From NCBI GenBank assembly GCA_963759545.1, contig CAVXAB010000019.1, forward strand, positions 1-64,000: a DNA stretch of 64,000 nt, in the 5' to 3' direction. The notes below the pieces were generated by a model, which was not told where the DNA came from, made no database searches, and saw only the letters and a program-made list of their open reading frames with translations. The stretch is from Trebonia sp963759545 (lineage in GTDB: Bacteria > Actinomycetota > Actinomycetes > Streptosporangiales > Streptosporangiaceae). The position numbers and the translations under genes are program-made. Shown here piece after piece: positions 51,092-59,741 of the stretch. Position 1 is the stretch's first letter, and the number at the start of each line of letters is the position of its first letter.

Positions 51092-52084
51092 TTACCCGGC
51101 GGCTAGTTGGCCCTGCTCCCGCACGATGCAGCGGAATCCCAGGTGCGCGGTGGAGGTATCCACCGCCTCGCCCTGGCGCGCGGCCGGCCGGTAGCGCAGG
51201 CAGTAGTTGGGGGCGCACAGGTGCGAGCCCCCCTTGATGACCCGGCGCGGGATGTGGGCGCCAGGCTCACCGGGAACCAGGCTGGCCTCCGGTGACGTCA
51301 CCCGCGGGTTGCGCGGCACGCAGCACCCCGGCCCCGGCCGCTCGGTGACGAAGTAGTCGCTCGTCCACTCCCAGGCGTTCCCCGCCATGTCGTACAGGCC
51401 GTAGCCGTTGGGCGGGAAGCTGCCGACGGGGGACGTTCCCCGCTTGCCCGGCGGCTTGAGGTCCTGCCAGGGGAACTCGCCCCGCCAGGTGTTGGCCATG
51501 GCCCTGCCCCTGGGGGCCGGGTCGTCGCCCCAGGTGAACACCGCGCCCGCCAGTCCGCCGCGGGCGGCGAACTCCCATTCGGCCTCGGTGGGCAGTTCCT
51601 TGCCCGCCCAGGCGGCGTAGGCGTCGGCGTCCTCCGCGGCCACGTGGGTGACCGGGTGCCGGTCAAGGCCGCCCACGGTGCTGCCAGGACCCGCCGGGTG
51701 GCGCCAGCTCGCACCTGGCGTGTACCGCCACCACTGCGCGACGTCGCGCAGGTCGACCGGCCCGCCGGTGGGGAAGAAGACCAGCGAGCCGGGGCTCAGC
51801 AGCGCCGGGTCCGCGCCGGGGTACTGCGCCGGGTCGAGTGGCCGCTCCGCGACCGTGACGTACCCGGTCGCCGCCACGAACCGGCGGAACTCGGCGACGG
51901 TGACCGGGTGATCGTCGATCCAGAAGCCGTCGACCTCGACGCGGCGGACCGGGCTCTCCTCCGGGTAGAAGTCTGCGGAACCCATCAGGAAGCGGCCAGC
52001 CGGCACCCAGGTCATGTTCCTGGTCAGCCTGGGTGCGGGCCCGCCGCGCGGCATCGGCTCTGCGGCGCGCAGGGCGTCACTCAC
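51092..52084 (-). CDS. Formylglycine-generating enzyme (sulfatase activator)
   Basis: 330 residues from GTG 52084. The FGE-sulfatase fold is clear: MTWVPAGRFLMGSADFYPEE, then HPVTHVAAEDADAYAAWAG, then LPTEAEWEFAARGG, then GNAWEWTSDYF. The active-site pair is intact: GGSHLCAPNYCLRYRPAARQ holds C290 and C295, equivalent to the redox/copper cysteines of genuine FGE, and the HLGFRC end is present. It oxidises the Cys of CxPxR motifs in sulfatases to formylglycine. Directly upstream lies a 26-codon stub that resembles an arylsulfatase C-terminus, so its natural substrate gene here has been lost. Confidence 0.9.
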   Translation of the reverse strand: MSDALRAAEPMPRGGPAPRLTRNMTWVPAGRFLMGSADFYPEESPVRRVEVDGFWIDDHPVTVAEFRRFVAATGYVTVAERPLDPAQYPGADPALLSPGSLVFFPTGGPVDLRDVAQWWRYTPGASWRHPAGPGSTVGGLDRHPVTHVAAEDADAYAAWAGKELPTEAEWEFAARGGLAGAVFTWGDDPAPRGRAMANTWRGEFPWQDLKPPGKRGTSPVGSFPPNGYGLYDMAGNAWEWTSDYFVTERPGPGCCVPRNPRVTSPEASLVPGEPGAHIPRRVIKGGSHLCAPNYCLRYRPAARQGEAVDTSTAHLGFRCIVREQGQLAAG

Positions 52085-52087
52085 CGG

Positions 52088-52168
52088 CTACTCGCGCTTG
52101 AGCATGAGGGCGGACTCGCGCTCGAGATCGTGGTAGCGCTCGCCGCTGACGTCGATCGCCTGTCCCAT
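52088..52168 (-). pseudogene. Arylsulfatase C-terminal stub (26 codons)
   Basis: The ORF from ATG 52168 encodes AIDVSGERYHDLERESALML within 26 residues and stops 3 bp before the FGE start. The VDVSGExxxD-x-E-x-E pattern matches the very end of actinobacterial AtsA-like arylsulfatases. It starts 12 bp after the DUF7144 stop. The rest of a sulfatase of about 750 residues is absent, which suggests an in-frame or near-frame deletion. Confidence 0.5.
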
Positions 52169-52180
52169 CGGGGCCGGGCC

Positions 52181-52733
52181 TTAACCGCGCCGCGGCGTCA
52201 GCAGGGCCCAGATCACGAAGGCGTTCAGCGCGATGACCACGATCGCCCAGACCGGGTAATACGGCAGGTACACGAAGTTGGCGATCATCATGAACGCGGC
52301 GAGGACGACGCCGGTGATCCGTGCCCACGTCTGGTCGGCCATCAGCGCGGCCCCCGCGATGAACAGCAGCGCGCCGAGGATTATGTGCACCACGCCCCAG
52401 CTGGTGGCGGAAAGGCTGAAGGCGTAGTTCGGCAGGGTCACGAAGAACGATCCCCTGATGACCGCGGCGAGGCCCTCGAAGAAGCCGAACACGCCGGTAA
52501 CCATCATGAACACGGCGGCCAGGATGGTCAGCCCGATGGCGGCGCCGCTCGGCTCACGGTACGTGGCACTGACATCGTCGTACCCGGGGGCCGGCCGGGG
52601 AACGTAGCCGCGCGCGGAGTCCGCTGTCGCGGCGGTGTCTTGTCGCGCGGCGGCGTCCTGCGCCGCGGCGGTGGTTCGTCCAGCCGTGGCGCCGCTGCGC
52701 GGCTGCTGGGCCGGCTTCGTTCATATCGGTCAT
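52181..52733 (-). pseudogene. DUF7144-type membrane protein with N-terminal frameshift
   Basis: ATG 52733 has a strong GAAGGAGA ribosome site and gives MTDMNEAGPAAAQRRHGWT. Around 52675 the good frame changes; the new frame continues TTAAAQDAAARQDTAATADS, then GYVPRPAPGYDDVSATYREP, and runs into four membrane helices (FMMVTGVFGFFEGLAAVI, and others) ending TPRRG at 52181. One missing or extra base explains it. The four-helix unit (about 110 residues) is the DUF7144 family, often found near sulfatase/FGE genes. If the break is a sequencing error this is an intact gene of about 183 residues. Confidence 0.65.
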
Positions 52734-53037
52734 GGCAGAGTCTCCTTCCGCTTCCCGTGGTCCTTCTGCCAAGGGAAGGACTCAGCGTGATCGTGCCCCC
52801 AACCGCGCCCGTTGGCGTCATCCGTGGCGGGTGAAGCAGCCGGGGACGTAGGACGGCCCGCACTAGGATTCCGCGTCGCGCGATCTGCCGGGCCGAGGCG
52901 GGCGGGTGGGGGAGCGTGCTCACCCGCTGCGGGCGATGCCTCGCCAGTTCTGCATCATTTGCTGTTACCGAACGTGTTGGGATGACTACTGAACTCACAG
53001 GAGGGGTAGAAAACCGCCTGGTGGGGGGAAGCAGCAG
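52734..53037. other. Divergent intergenic region, no motif recognised
   Basis: About 300 bp between the DUF7144 gene and the MalT-like regulator gene. It must contain both promoters. A locally AT-richer part (about 52955-53000) precedes the regulator start. No operator palindrome is convincing. Confidence 0.35.
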
Positions 53038-55718
53038 GTGAGACGCATGACGCAACTGGCATCCGTTTCCAGTGATGATGCCGTGACGGTGGAGCCGACG
53101 CTCCTTGATGGCAAGTTCCGCGCGCCGACGGCCGGACCCGACGTGGTTCACCGGGAGCGTCTTACCGCGCTGATCGAGGAGGCCGTGGAGCGCCCGGTGA
53201 CAGTGATCACGGCACCGCCAGGCGCCGGCAAGACCGTCGCGTGCGCCGGGTGGGCCGCCGCCCGTGCCAGGTCCAGGCGTATCGCCTGGCTCAGCCTGGA
53301 CGAGGCGGACAGGGACCCAGCGCTCTTCTGGGCCTGCGTGACCGCTGCCCTGGCGGCCGGCGGCACGGCGCTTGGCACGCCGCTTGTCCCGCGCAGCAGA
53401 GAAGCCCGCGATGACCTGCCTTCCGACCTGGTCAACACGGTGCGAAAGCTGTCTAGCTCGGTGGTGCTCGTCCTCGACGACGTGCACATGCTGGCGGACA
53501 GCGAGGTCACCCCCGGGCTAGCCCTCCTCATCCACCACGCGCCGGCCGCGCTGCGGCTCATCCTGTGCGGGCGCTCGGCCCCAGGGCTGCACCTGGCGAA
53601 GATGCGGGTCAGCGGCTACCTGTCCGAGGTGCAGGCCTCGGACCTGGCCTGCACCTCGGACGAGGCGGAGGCCTACCTGGGCGCCCTGGGGCTGGCCGGG
53701 GGGTCCGTGCGGCGCGACTCGCTGATGCGCGCGACGGAAGGCTGGATGGCGGGACCCCGGCTGGCCGCGCTGATCGCGGCCAGGGACGGTGACCTGAACG
53801 TCGACGCCATGGCCGCCGATCCGATCGTCGCCGACTACATGCGCGATGAGGTACTTGACCGGCAGTCGCCAGGGGTCAGGCAGTTCCTGCGGCGCACGAG
53901 CATCGCCGAACGCCTGACACCGGGCTTCGCCGACCTGCTGAGCGGCGAGTCAGGCGGCGCGCGCATCCTCGACACGCTTAACCGCGAGAACAGCTTCGTG
54001 TGCCGTGACCGCCAGGGCAAGTACCGCTATCACCCGTTCCTGCGGCAGGTGCTGCTCGGCGAGTTGCGCCGCGAGATGCCGGCGGAGGTCCCCGTCCTGT
54101 TCAGCAGGGCGTCGCAGTTGGCCGCGCGCCAGGGGGACGTCATCGAGGCGGTGCGCTGCGTGGCCGAGGCCGCGGAGTGGGACTCGGTGCCGCGCGTGCT
54201 GACCGAGGCGGGACTGGCCGGGGCGCTGCCTGACCGGGCGGGGGAGTTCGAGGCGGCACTCGGGCGGCTTCCCGAGGAACGGCGTGCGGAACCGGCCGTC
54301 GCGGCGGCGCTCGCCATGGTGCGGCTGTGCCGCGGTGACCCGGATTCGGCGGTGGCCTACCTTGACCTGGCCGCCATGGCGCTCGATGAGAGCGCGCCCG
54401 ACCGGCTGGTGATCGAGCTGTGGGTGGCCATGCTGCGCCTGATCAGGCAGCCGGATGACGGTTCCATCGCGTTCTGCCGGTCGCTCGCGGAGCAGGCCGG
54501 GGCGTCGGCGGGCAGGCAATCGGAGCACCAGGCACTGGGGCTGTTGTGGCTGGCGCTCGGCACGGTGCTCTTGTCCCGCTGGGAGGTCGCGGACTCCGTG
54601 AGCGCGCTGACGGCCGCCGATCATCAGCTGACGGCCGCGGGAACGTCTTCCCTGGCGCTGCGGGCCCGAGGCTGGCTGGCCCTTTCCGCGGCGCTCAGCG
54701 GAGACCTCGCCGGGGCGGCGGTGCTGTCCGGCAGGCTGCGTAACGCGGTCCCGCCCGATCCGGCGGCGGCGTGCCTGGCGACGATCGCCGCGGCGCAGGT
54801 GGCCATCGAGCGTGACGACTTGCACCTCGCGCTGCGGCTGCTTGACGAGGCCGATCCCGCGTCGATCTGCCCGCTCCCTGGTGAACCGGACATCGCGGTG
54901 CTGCTCGCGATGGCCAGGGCGCGCGCGGCGCTCGCTGAGGGGGACGCGGAACGGGCCGGTGACCTGGCGAGGCTGGCGCGCGAGAAGTACGAGAAGGTCG
55001 GCCAGGTGCTCTCCGTGCTCGACGTCGACATCGCGCTGCGGGCCGGCGACCTCGGGCTCGCCGCCTTGGCGCTCGGGCCGCCGGCCGGCGGAGGCGGAAC
55101 TGACCGGCGGCCGGAGCGCCCGGACCGGGTGGCGGCGCGGGCCAGGCTGCTGCTCGCGGACGGCGACCCCGCGGCGGCACTGAGCCTGGCGCTCACCGTG
55201 GCGCGCGAGGACGCGGCGGCGCCGACGTTGTCCTGCGTCCGACCCTCAGGAACCGCGTCACCGCGCTGCTCACCGGGGTCGTCGCCGCCCGGCGCACGGG
55301 GACGGACGACAAGGCGGCGAAGTTCCTCGAGGAAGCGCTGACCAGCGCGGAGCCGCATGACATGTACCGGCCGTTCCTCGACGGCGGCGGAGCCGTGCAC
55401 TCGGCGATCGCCCTGCTCATCTCGCCGTCAAGCCCCGCGGCGGGGTTCGCCGCCCGCGTCCACGAGCGTTTTGTCTGCCAGCCGTCCTCGCGTGCCGCGG
55501 GGAGCCCGTCCGCGGGCCATGAGACGCCCGCCCTCACCACCAGCGAGCTTGCCGTGCTCCGCCTGCTGCGCTCTTACATGAGCAACCAGGACATCGCGGA
55601 CACGCTCTTCCTGTCGGTCAACACGGTCAAGACGCACCTGCGGTCCGTGTACTACAAGCTGGGCGTGTCCTCGCGCCGCGAGGCCGTCGAGCGCGGCGTC
55701 CGGCTGCAGATCCTGTAA
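53038..55718 (+). pseudogene. MalT-like LuxR regulator with frameshift before the HTH
   Basis: From GTG 53038. ATPase domain: KFRAPTAGPDVVHRERLTAL, then VITAPPGAGKTVACAGWAAA (Walker A, residues 57-66), then SSVVLVLDDVHMLADSE (Walker B). A winged-helix/TPR-like middle follows up to about residue 720 (REDAAAPTLS). At about 55233 the frame is lost; the correct continuation LRPTLRNRVTALLTGVVAAR lies one base over (TTGTCCTGCG would need one more C). It leads to the intact LuxR HTH LTTSELAVLRLLRSYMSNQD, IADTLFLSVNTVKTHLRSVY, with its stop at 55718. The uncorrected product (767 aa) lacks DNA binding. Corrected length is about 893, normal for MalT/AlkS types. Confidence 0.8.
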
Positions 55719-55776
55719 GCGGCCAGGATCATGACCACCGGGCGCCGCGCCCGCACTCAACCGCGCTCGATTACGC

Positions 55777-56077
55777 TCAGCCGAGCAGCCGCGCCTTCGC
55801 CGCGCTGAACTCCTCGTCGGTCAGCGAGCCGTGATCGTGCATCTCAACGAGCTTGGTGAGCTGGCCGAGGACGTCGGAGTCCCCTGACGCCTGCCCGGCG
55901 CGCGGCTCGGGCACCTGCGGTGCGCTGCTGCTGCTGCTGTGCATCCTCCAGATTGCTGATCCGCGCGTCCTGGTCGGCTCGGTCGGCCGAGCGATTAGCC
56001 ACGGACTTGCCCGCCATGTAGGCGCCGCCGCCCACCACGGCGGCCCGCAGGAGGGGGCGCCGTCGCCTCATAATCAT
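55777..56077 (-). pseudogene. SHOCT-domain protein frameshifted at a CAG run
   Basis: ATG 56077 with GAGGGGAG upstream gives RRRRPLLRAAVVGGGAYMAG, then SNLEDAQQQQQ. After five CAG codons (plus-strand CTG run at 55925-55939) the reading frame is off by one or two. The conserved tail APQVPEPRAGQASGDSDVLG, then LTKLVEMHDHGSLTDEEFSA with the SHOCT motif, ends at 55777 in the other frame. SHOCT domains are short C-terminal oligomerisation units. Slippage in the triplet run, or an error there, is the likely cause. It forms an operon with the CMD-like gene upstream. Confidence 0.72.
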
Positions 56078-56089
56078 CGCCGGCTCCCC

Positions 56090-56455
56090 TCAGCCAACCT
56101 CGTCGTCGGGCAGTTCCAGGTCGAGCGCCAGCATGATCTCCGGCGCGGCGGCCACCACCCGCGGGATCCCGACCTGCGGCGCGATCGCGGTGAGGACGCC
56201 CAGGATCTCTCGCGGCTTGGCGCCCGCGTCGAGTGCCTCGCCGACCTGCCACATGAAGGAGGCAGGGGGCGCGTCGATGGCCACGAGTGCCGCGATCTTG
56301 ACCAGGGAGAAGCTGCGCGGGTCAAGGCCGCTGCCCTGGCGCAGCTGCTCCCGCAGGTCTTCGGCCTGTTCGAGCATGGTGGTCTGTCCCAGTGCGAGGG
56401 CGGCGAGGGCGTCTGCCGTCGCGCCGTCAACGTCTGGCTTGGTCGGAACGCTCAT
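56090..56455 (-). CDS. Carboxymuconolactone decarboxylase-like protein (no CxxC)
   Basis: 121 residues. ADALAALALGQTTMLEQAED, then GLDPRSFSLVKIAALVAIDA, then MWQVGEALDAGAKPREILGV, then LTAIAPQVGIPRVVAAAPEI follow the CMD helical fold (the last motif, AP-x-x-G-x-PR-xxAA, is characteristic). The CxxC-xxxH of AhpD-type members is absent, so thiol peroxidase chemistry is unlikely. It lies 12 bp upstream of the SHOCT gene on the same strand. Role unknown. Confidence 0.83.
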   Translation of the reverse strand: MSVPTKPDVDGATADALAALALGQTTMLEQAEDLREQLRQGSGLDPRSFSLVKIAALVAIDAPPASFMWQVGEALDAGAKPREILGVLTAIAPQVGIPRVVAAAPEIMLALDLELPDDEVG

Positions 56456-56682
56456 CAGTCTGTGCCTCCTTGCGGTTGTCGTACCGTCCGCCGCGGCTCA
56501 CCGCGGCTCAGGCACTGTGCACCTCAACACCGTGCAGCTCAACGGTGCCACCCGGCCGCGGCCCCGTGTTCACCCGTCACGGGTGATGGAGCGGGTTGGT
56601 GATCGGGCAGATGCTGCAGCGAGCGGGCGACGCCGGTCGGGCCGCCCCGCATACGGCGTACTAGCGAAAAACGGAGGACGAG

Positions 56683-57174
56683 ATGTCATCGATGACCGTC
56701 TGGAAGTTCCCCACGCCCTACGGTGCCGACGCGGCGCTTGCGAAGCTGCAGGCCCTTGAGACGCAGCACCTCATCACGGTGCAGGACGCGGCCGTGGTCA
56801 GCTGGGAATCAGGGAAGAACAAGCCGAAGACCCGCCAGCTGAGCGACACCACGAAGCGCGGCGCGCTCGGCGGCGGCTTCTGGGGGCTGCTGTTCGGCCT
56901 GATCTTCTTCGTGCCGCTGCTCGGGCTCGCGATCGGCGCCGCCTCCGGCGCGCTGTTCGGCTCGCTCGCCGACGTCGGCATCAACGACTCGTTCATCAAG
57001 TCCGTGCGCGACCAGGTCACCCCCGGCACGTCGGCGCTGTTCCTGCTCAGCTCCGACGCGGTGATGGACCGGGTCAGGGAAGAGTTCCCGCAGAGCGACG
57101 CCGAGCTGATCAGCACCAACCTGTCCAACGAGCAGGAAGCCAAGCTCCGCGAGGCTTTCGCGCAGGAAGACTGA
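56683..57174 (+). CDS. DUF1269 membrane-associated protein
   Basis: 163 residues. The ATG at 56683 has CGGAGGACGAG upstream. VWKFPTPYGADAALAKLQAL, then ITVQDAAVVSWESGKNKPKT, then GGGFWGLLFGLIFFVPLLGL, then GAASGALFGSLADVGINDSF, then GTSALFLLSSDAVMDRVREE is the DUF1269 pattern: two ferredoxin-like halves around a Gly-rich hydrophobic hairpin. Function unknown; often linked to stress-type gene clusters. It runs 26 bp ahead of the next membrane protein gene and probably shares its transcript. Confidence 0.9.
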   Translation: MSSMTVWKFPTPYGADAALAKLQALETQHLITVQDAAVVSWESGKNKPKTRQLSDTTKRGALGGGFWGLLFGLIFFVPLLGLAIGAASGALFGSLADVGINDSFIKSVRDQVTPGTSALFLLSSDAVMDRVREEFPQSDAELISTNLSNEQEAKLREAFAQED

Positions 57175-57200
57175 CGCGCGAGCGTCGCGAGGGCTGAGCA

Positions 57201-58742
57201 ATGACCGAGGAAAACCGCGAGCCCGGCAGCGTCGCCGGTGCTGCCGCGGAAGAAGCCGGTCACGCACCAGCGGCCGGCGAGCCCGCCATCGCGGAGCCGG
57301 CCGCGCTGGTGCCCGGCGCCAGGCAGCCGGAGGCCGCCGAGGACGAGCACGCCGGGGTTGCCGAGGACGCCGGGGTGACCGAGGACGGCCTCGCCGGCAC
57401 CGGCGAGGCCGAGAACGAAGAGCTCGAGCGGCTCCGCGCCGAGGTCCGCGCGCTGCGCGAGCAAGGCCGCGGTGACGAGCCTGGCCACGGAGATGGCGCC
57501 GCGCCCGGTAAGGCGCGGCGCGGCCGCTGGCGCGCTCCGGTGGCCGCGGTGGCGATCACGCTCGGCTGCGTGCTCGCCCCGGTATCGGTGGTTGGCGTGT
57601 GGGCCGCCAACCAAGTGTCCAACACCGACCGGTACGTGGCGAACATGGCGCCGCTGATCGACCAGCCCCCGATACAGCACGCGCTGAGCGCCAGGATCAC
57701 CTCCGAGATCACCAGCAGAATCGACGTGCCCGCGCTCACCGCCAGCGCGTCGGCCGAGCTGGCGCGGGCCAACCTGCCGCGGTTGTCGTCGCTGCTCAAC
57801 AACTTCGAAGCGCCGATCGCCAACGGCGTCGACTCGCTCGTCGCCACCACCGTGTCCCGGGCCGTCGCCAGCCCGGCGATGGCGGCGCTGTGGGTCACCG
57901 CCAACCGCGTCGCGCACCAGGGGATCGTGCGCGTGCTTTCCGGCCAGGGCGGCGGCTCGGTGAGCGTGGTCAACAACCAGGTGGTGCTCAACCTCGCGCC
58001 GCTGATCGCCCAGGTGAAGGAAACCCTCACCGCCAGGGGACTCGGCTTCGCGGCCAAGATTCCAACCGTGAACGCGACGTTCCCGCTGTTCGAGGCGCCG
58101 AACCTGGCCAAGGCACAGCAGGGGTACCGGCTGATCACCACGCTGCGCTGGGTGCTGCCGTTCCTGGCGCTCGCGCTGCTCGCGGCCGGGATCTGGGTCG
58201 CCCGCCGTCACCGCCGCGCGCTGATCGGCGCGGCACTCGGCCTGTCCGCCTCCATGCTCGTCCTCGCCGCGGCGCTGCTGATAGCCCGGTCGATCTACCT
58301 GAACAGCGTGCCGCAGTCGGTGCTGCCGGCCGACGCGGCGGCGGCACTCTACGACACGCTGGTCCGGTTCATCAGGGACGGGCTCCGCGTGCTGCTCCTG
58401 ATCGGCCTGGTCGTCGCCGCGGGCGCCTTCCTGGTCGGCCCGTCGGCGGCCGCCGTGCGCACCAGGCGCGCGGTGGGGTCAGGCATCGCCTGGGTGCGCG
58501 CCCGCGGCGAGCGCGCCGGGCTGCGGACCGGACCGGTCGGCACCTGGGTCGGCGCGCACAAGACGCTGCTGCGCGCCGCCGCGGTCGGCCTCGCGGTGCT
58601 GATCTTCGTTTTCTGGGGCCAGCCGTCACTGGCCGTCGTCATCTGGCTGGTCGTGCTGCTGCTCGTAGCGCTCGGCGTCATTGAGCTGCTCGCCGGCGCG
58701 CCGACGGCCGCCGCTTCGCGTGCGACCGTCCAGGACGAGTGA
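57201..58742 (+). CDS. Multi-TM membrane protein with acidic coiled N-terminus
   Basis: 513 residues. The first 105 are acidic and Ala/Glu-rich with a short heptad segment (ENEELERLRAEVRALREQ). TM1 lies at about 111-135 (VAAVAITLGCVLAPVSVVGV). A loop of about 175 residues outside the membrane follows (DRYVANMAPLIDQPPIQHAL, conserved in actinobacterial relatives). Five or so helices lie at about 313-335, 343-365, 391-412, 457-478 and 484-503. No catalytic motif is seen. The perfect hairpin at 58761 ends the transcript. Role unknown. Confidence 0.75.
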   Translation: MTEENREPGSVAGAAAEEAGHAPAAGEPAIAEPAALVPGARQPEAAEDEHAGVAEDAGVTEDGLAGTGEAENEELERLRAEVRALREQGRGDEPGHGDGAAPGKARRGRWRAPVAAVAITLGCVLAPVSVVGVWAANQVSNTDRYVANMAPLIDQPPIQHALSARITSEITSRIDVPALTASASAELARANLPRLSSLLNNFEAPIANGVDSLVATTVSRAVASPAMAALWVTANRVAHQGIVRVLSGQGGGSVSVVNNQVVLNLAPLIAQVKETLTARGLGFAAKIPTVNATFPLFEAPNLAKAQQGYRLITTLRWVLPFLALALLAAGIWVARRHRRALIGAALGLSASMLVLAAALLIARSIYLNSVPQSVLPADAAAALYDTLVRFIRDGLRVLLLIGLVVAAGAFLVGPSAAAVRTRRAVGSGIAWVRARGERAGLRTGPVGTWVGAHKTLLRAAAVGLAVLIFVFWGQPSLAVVIWLVVLLLVALGVIELLAGAPTAAASRATVQDE

Positions 58743-58760
58743 AGCGGCTGGACCGCCAAC

Positions 58761-58790
58761 GGCCCTGCGTCCGCGCGCGGACGCAGGGCC
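58761..58790 (+). terminator. Perfect hairpin terminator
   Basis: A 30-nt perfect palindrome: 13-bp stem GGCCCTGCGTCCG closed by CGCG, 18 bp after the membrane protein stop codon. Strong GC stem without U-tract. It insulates the suf operon from upstream transcription. Confidence 0.8.
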
Positions 58791-58801
58791 CTGGTTCGTG
58801 A

Positions 58802-58827
58802 TTTACGTCACGCCGGCATGTCGTAAA
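58802..58827. promoter_or_regulatory. Inverted repeat TTTACG-N14-CGTAAA upstream of sufR
   Basis: Perfect 6-bp arms at 58802-58807 and 58822-58827, 40-65 bp before the sufR start. A further TTTACG follows at 58847. It might be a regulator site or include the promoter -35 region; the binding protein is unknown. Confidence 0.4.
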
Positions 58828-58854
58828 ACTTGCGGTGGACGCCTCATTTACGGC

Positions 58855-58869
58855 ACACTGGCGTTGTGA
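58855..58869. promoter_or_regulatory. Probable SufR operator, ACACT-N5-TGTGA
   Basis: ACACT (58855-58859), five bases, TGTGA (58865-58869). This matches the palindrome known, to my recollection, for the mycobacterial SufR repressor. The GTG start codon of sufR (58866-58868) is inside the right half, so the repressor would cover the transcription start of a leaderless or near-leaderless mRNA. Confidence 0.7.
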
Positions 58870-59741
58870 AAAGTTCGGGCACTCCGCGTGCGACGGCCGG
58901 CCTGGCCGCGCGGCGGCAGGGCGTGCCCGGGCAGGGGGGCGCCACCGCGGAACAGCGCGGCTCCTCGGCCGAGCACGGCTTCCCCGGCCTCAGCGGGGAG
59001 CGGAGCACCAGGGGGCAGGTCGCCAGGCTCATCCTGGAGCTCGGCCCGTCCACCGCGGCCACGCTCGGCGGGCGACTCGGGCTCACCCCGGCCGCCATCC
59101 GCCGCCACCTGGACAACCTTATCGCCGACGGCATGATCGAGACGCGGACCGCCCGCACCTACGGGAACAGGGGACGAGGACGGCCCGCGAAGGTCTTCGT
59201 CATCACCGACGCGGGGCGCAGCGTCTTCGAGCACGCCTACGACGACCTGGCGACCAGCGCGCTGCGGTTCCTTGAGCGGACCTACGGCCCGCAGGCGGTC
59301 GCCGAGTTCGCCAGGCAGCAGGTCGCGGAGACCGAGCGCCGCTACCTCCCGGTGGTGGCGCAGGCGAGCGACCTGACGGCGCGCGTGCACGCCCTGGCGG
59401 ACGCGCTGTCCGGCGACGGCTACGCCGCCGCGGCCGGGCCCGCCCCGGCGATCGGCCCAGGGAAGATCGGCACGGCGATAGCAGGGAACAAGGGCACCGC
59501 AGCCAGCGCTGAACCTATAGACAACGGTGCGCAGATCTGCCAGCACCACTGCCCCGTCGCGCACGTCGCGGCCGAGTTCCCCCAGCTTTGTGAGGCGGAG
59601 ACGGAGGCGTTCGGGCGGCTGCTCGGCACCCCGGTCCGGCGCCTCGCGACCATCGCGCACGGCGACGGAATCTGCACCACCCACGTGACCTGCACGTCAC
59701 GGTCAACAGCACCAACGAGTCCGGAGGGCTCTGACATATGA
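58866..59741 (+). CDS. sufR: SufR-type Fe-S cluster sensing repressor of the suf operon
   Basis: 291 residues from GTG 58866. A winged HTH of the ArsR/DeoR type covers about 50-120 (STRGQVARLILELGPSTAAT, then LGGRLGLTPAAIRRHLDNLI). The C-terminal half holds the cluster ligands: ICQHHCPVAHVAAEFPQLCE (CxxxC then C) and DGICTTHV. The first 45 residues are low-complexity. SufR binds DNA when it carries a 4Fe-4S cluster and represses suf; loss of the cluster derepresses. The stop overlaps the sufB ATG (ATGA). The operator over its own start supports autoregulation. Confidence 0.93.
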   Translation: MKSSGTPRATAGLAARRQGVPGQGGATAEQRGSSAEHGFPGLSGERSTRGQVARLILELGPSTAATLGGRLGLTPAAIRRHLDNLIADGMIETRTARTYGNRGRGRPAKVFVITDAGRSVFEHAYDDLATSALRFLERTYGPQAVAEFARQQVAETERRYLPVVAQASDLTARVHALADALSGDGYAAAAGPAPAIGPGKIGTAIAGNKGTAASAEPIDNGAQICQHHCPVAHVAAEFPQLCEAETEAFGRLLGTPVRRLATIAHGDGICTTHVTCTSRSTAPTSPEGSDI

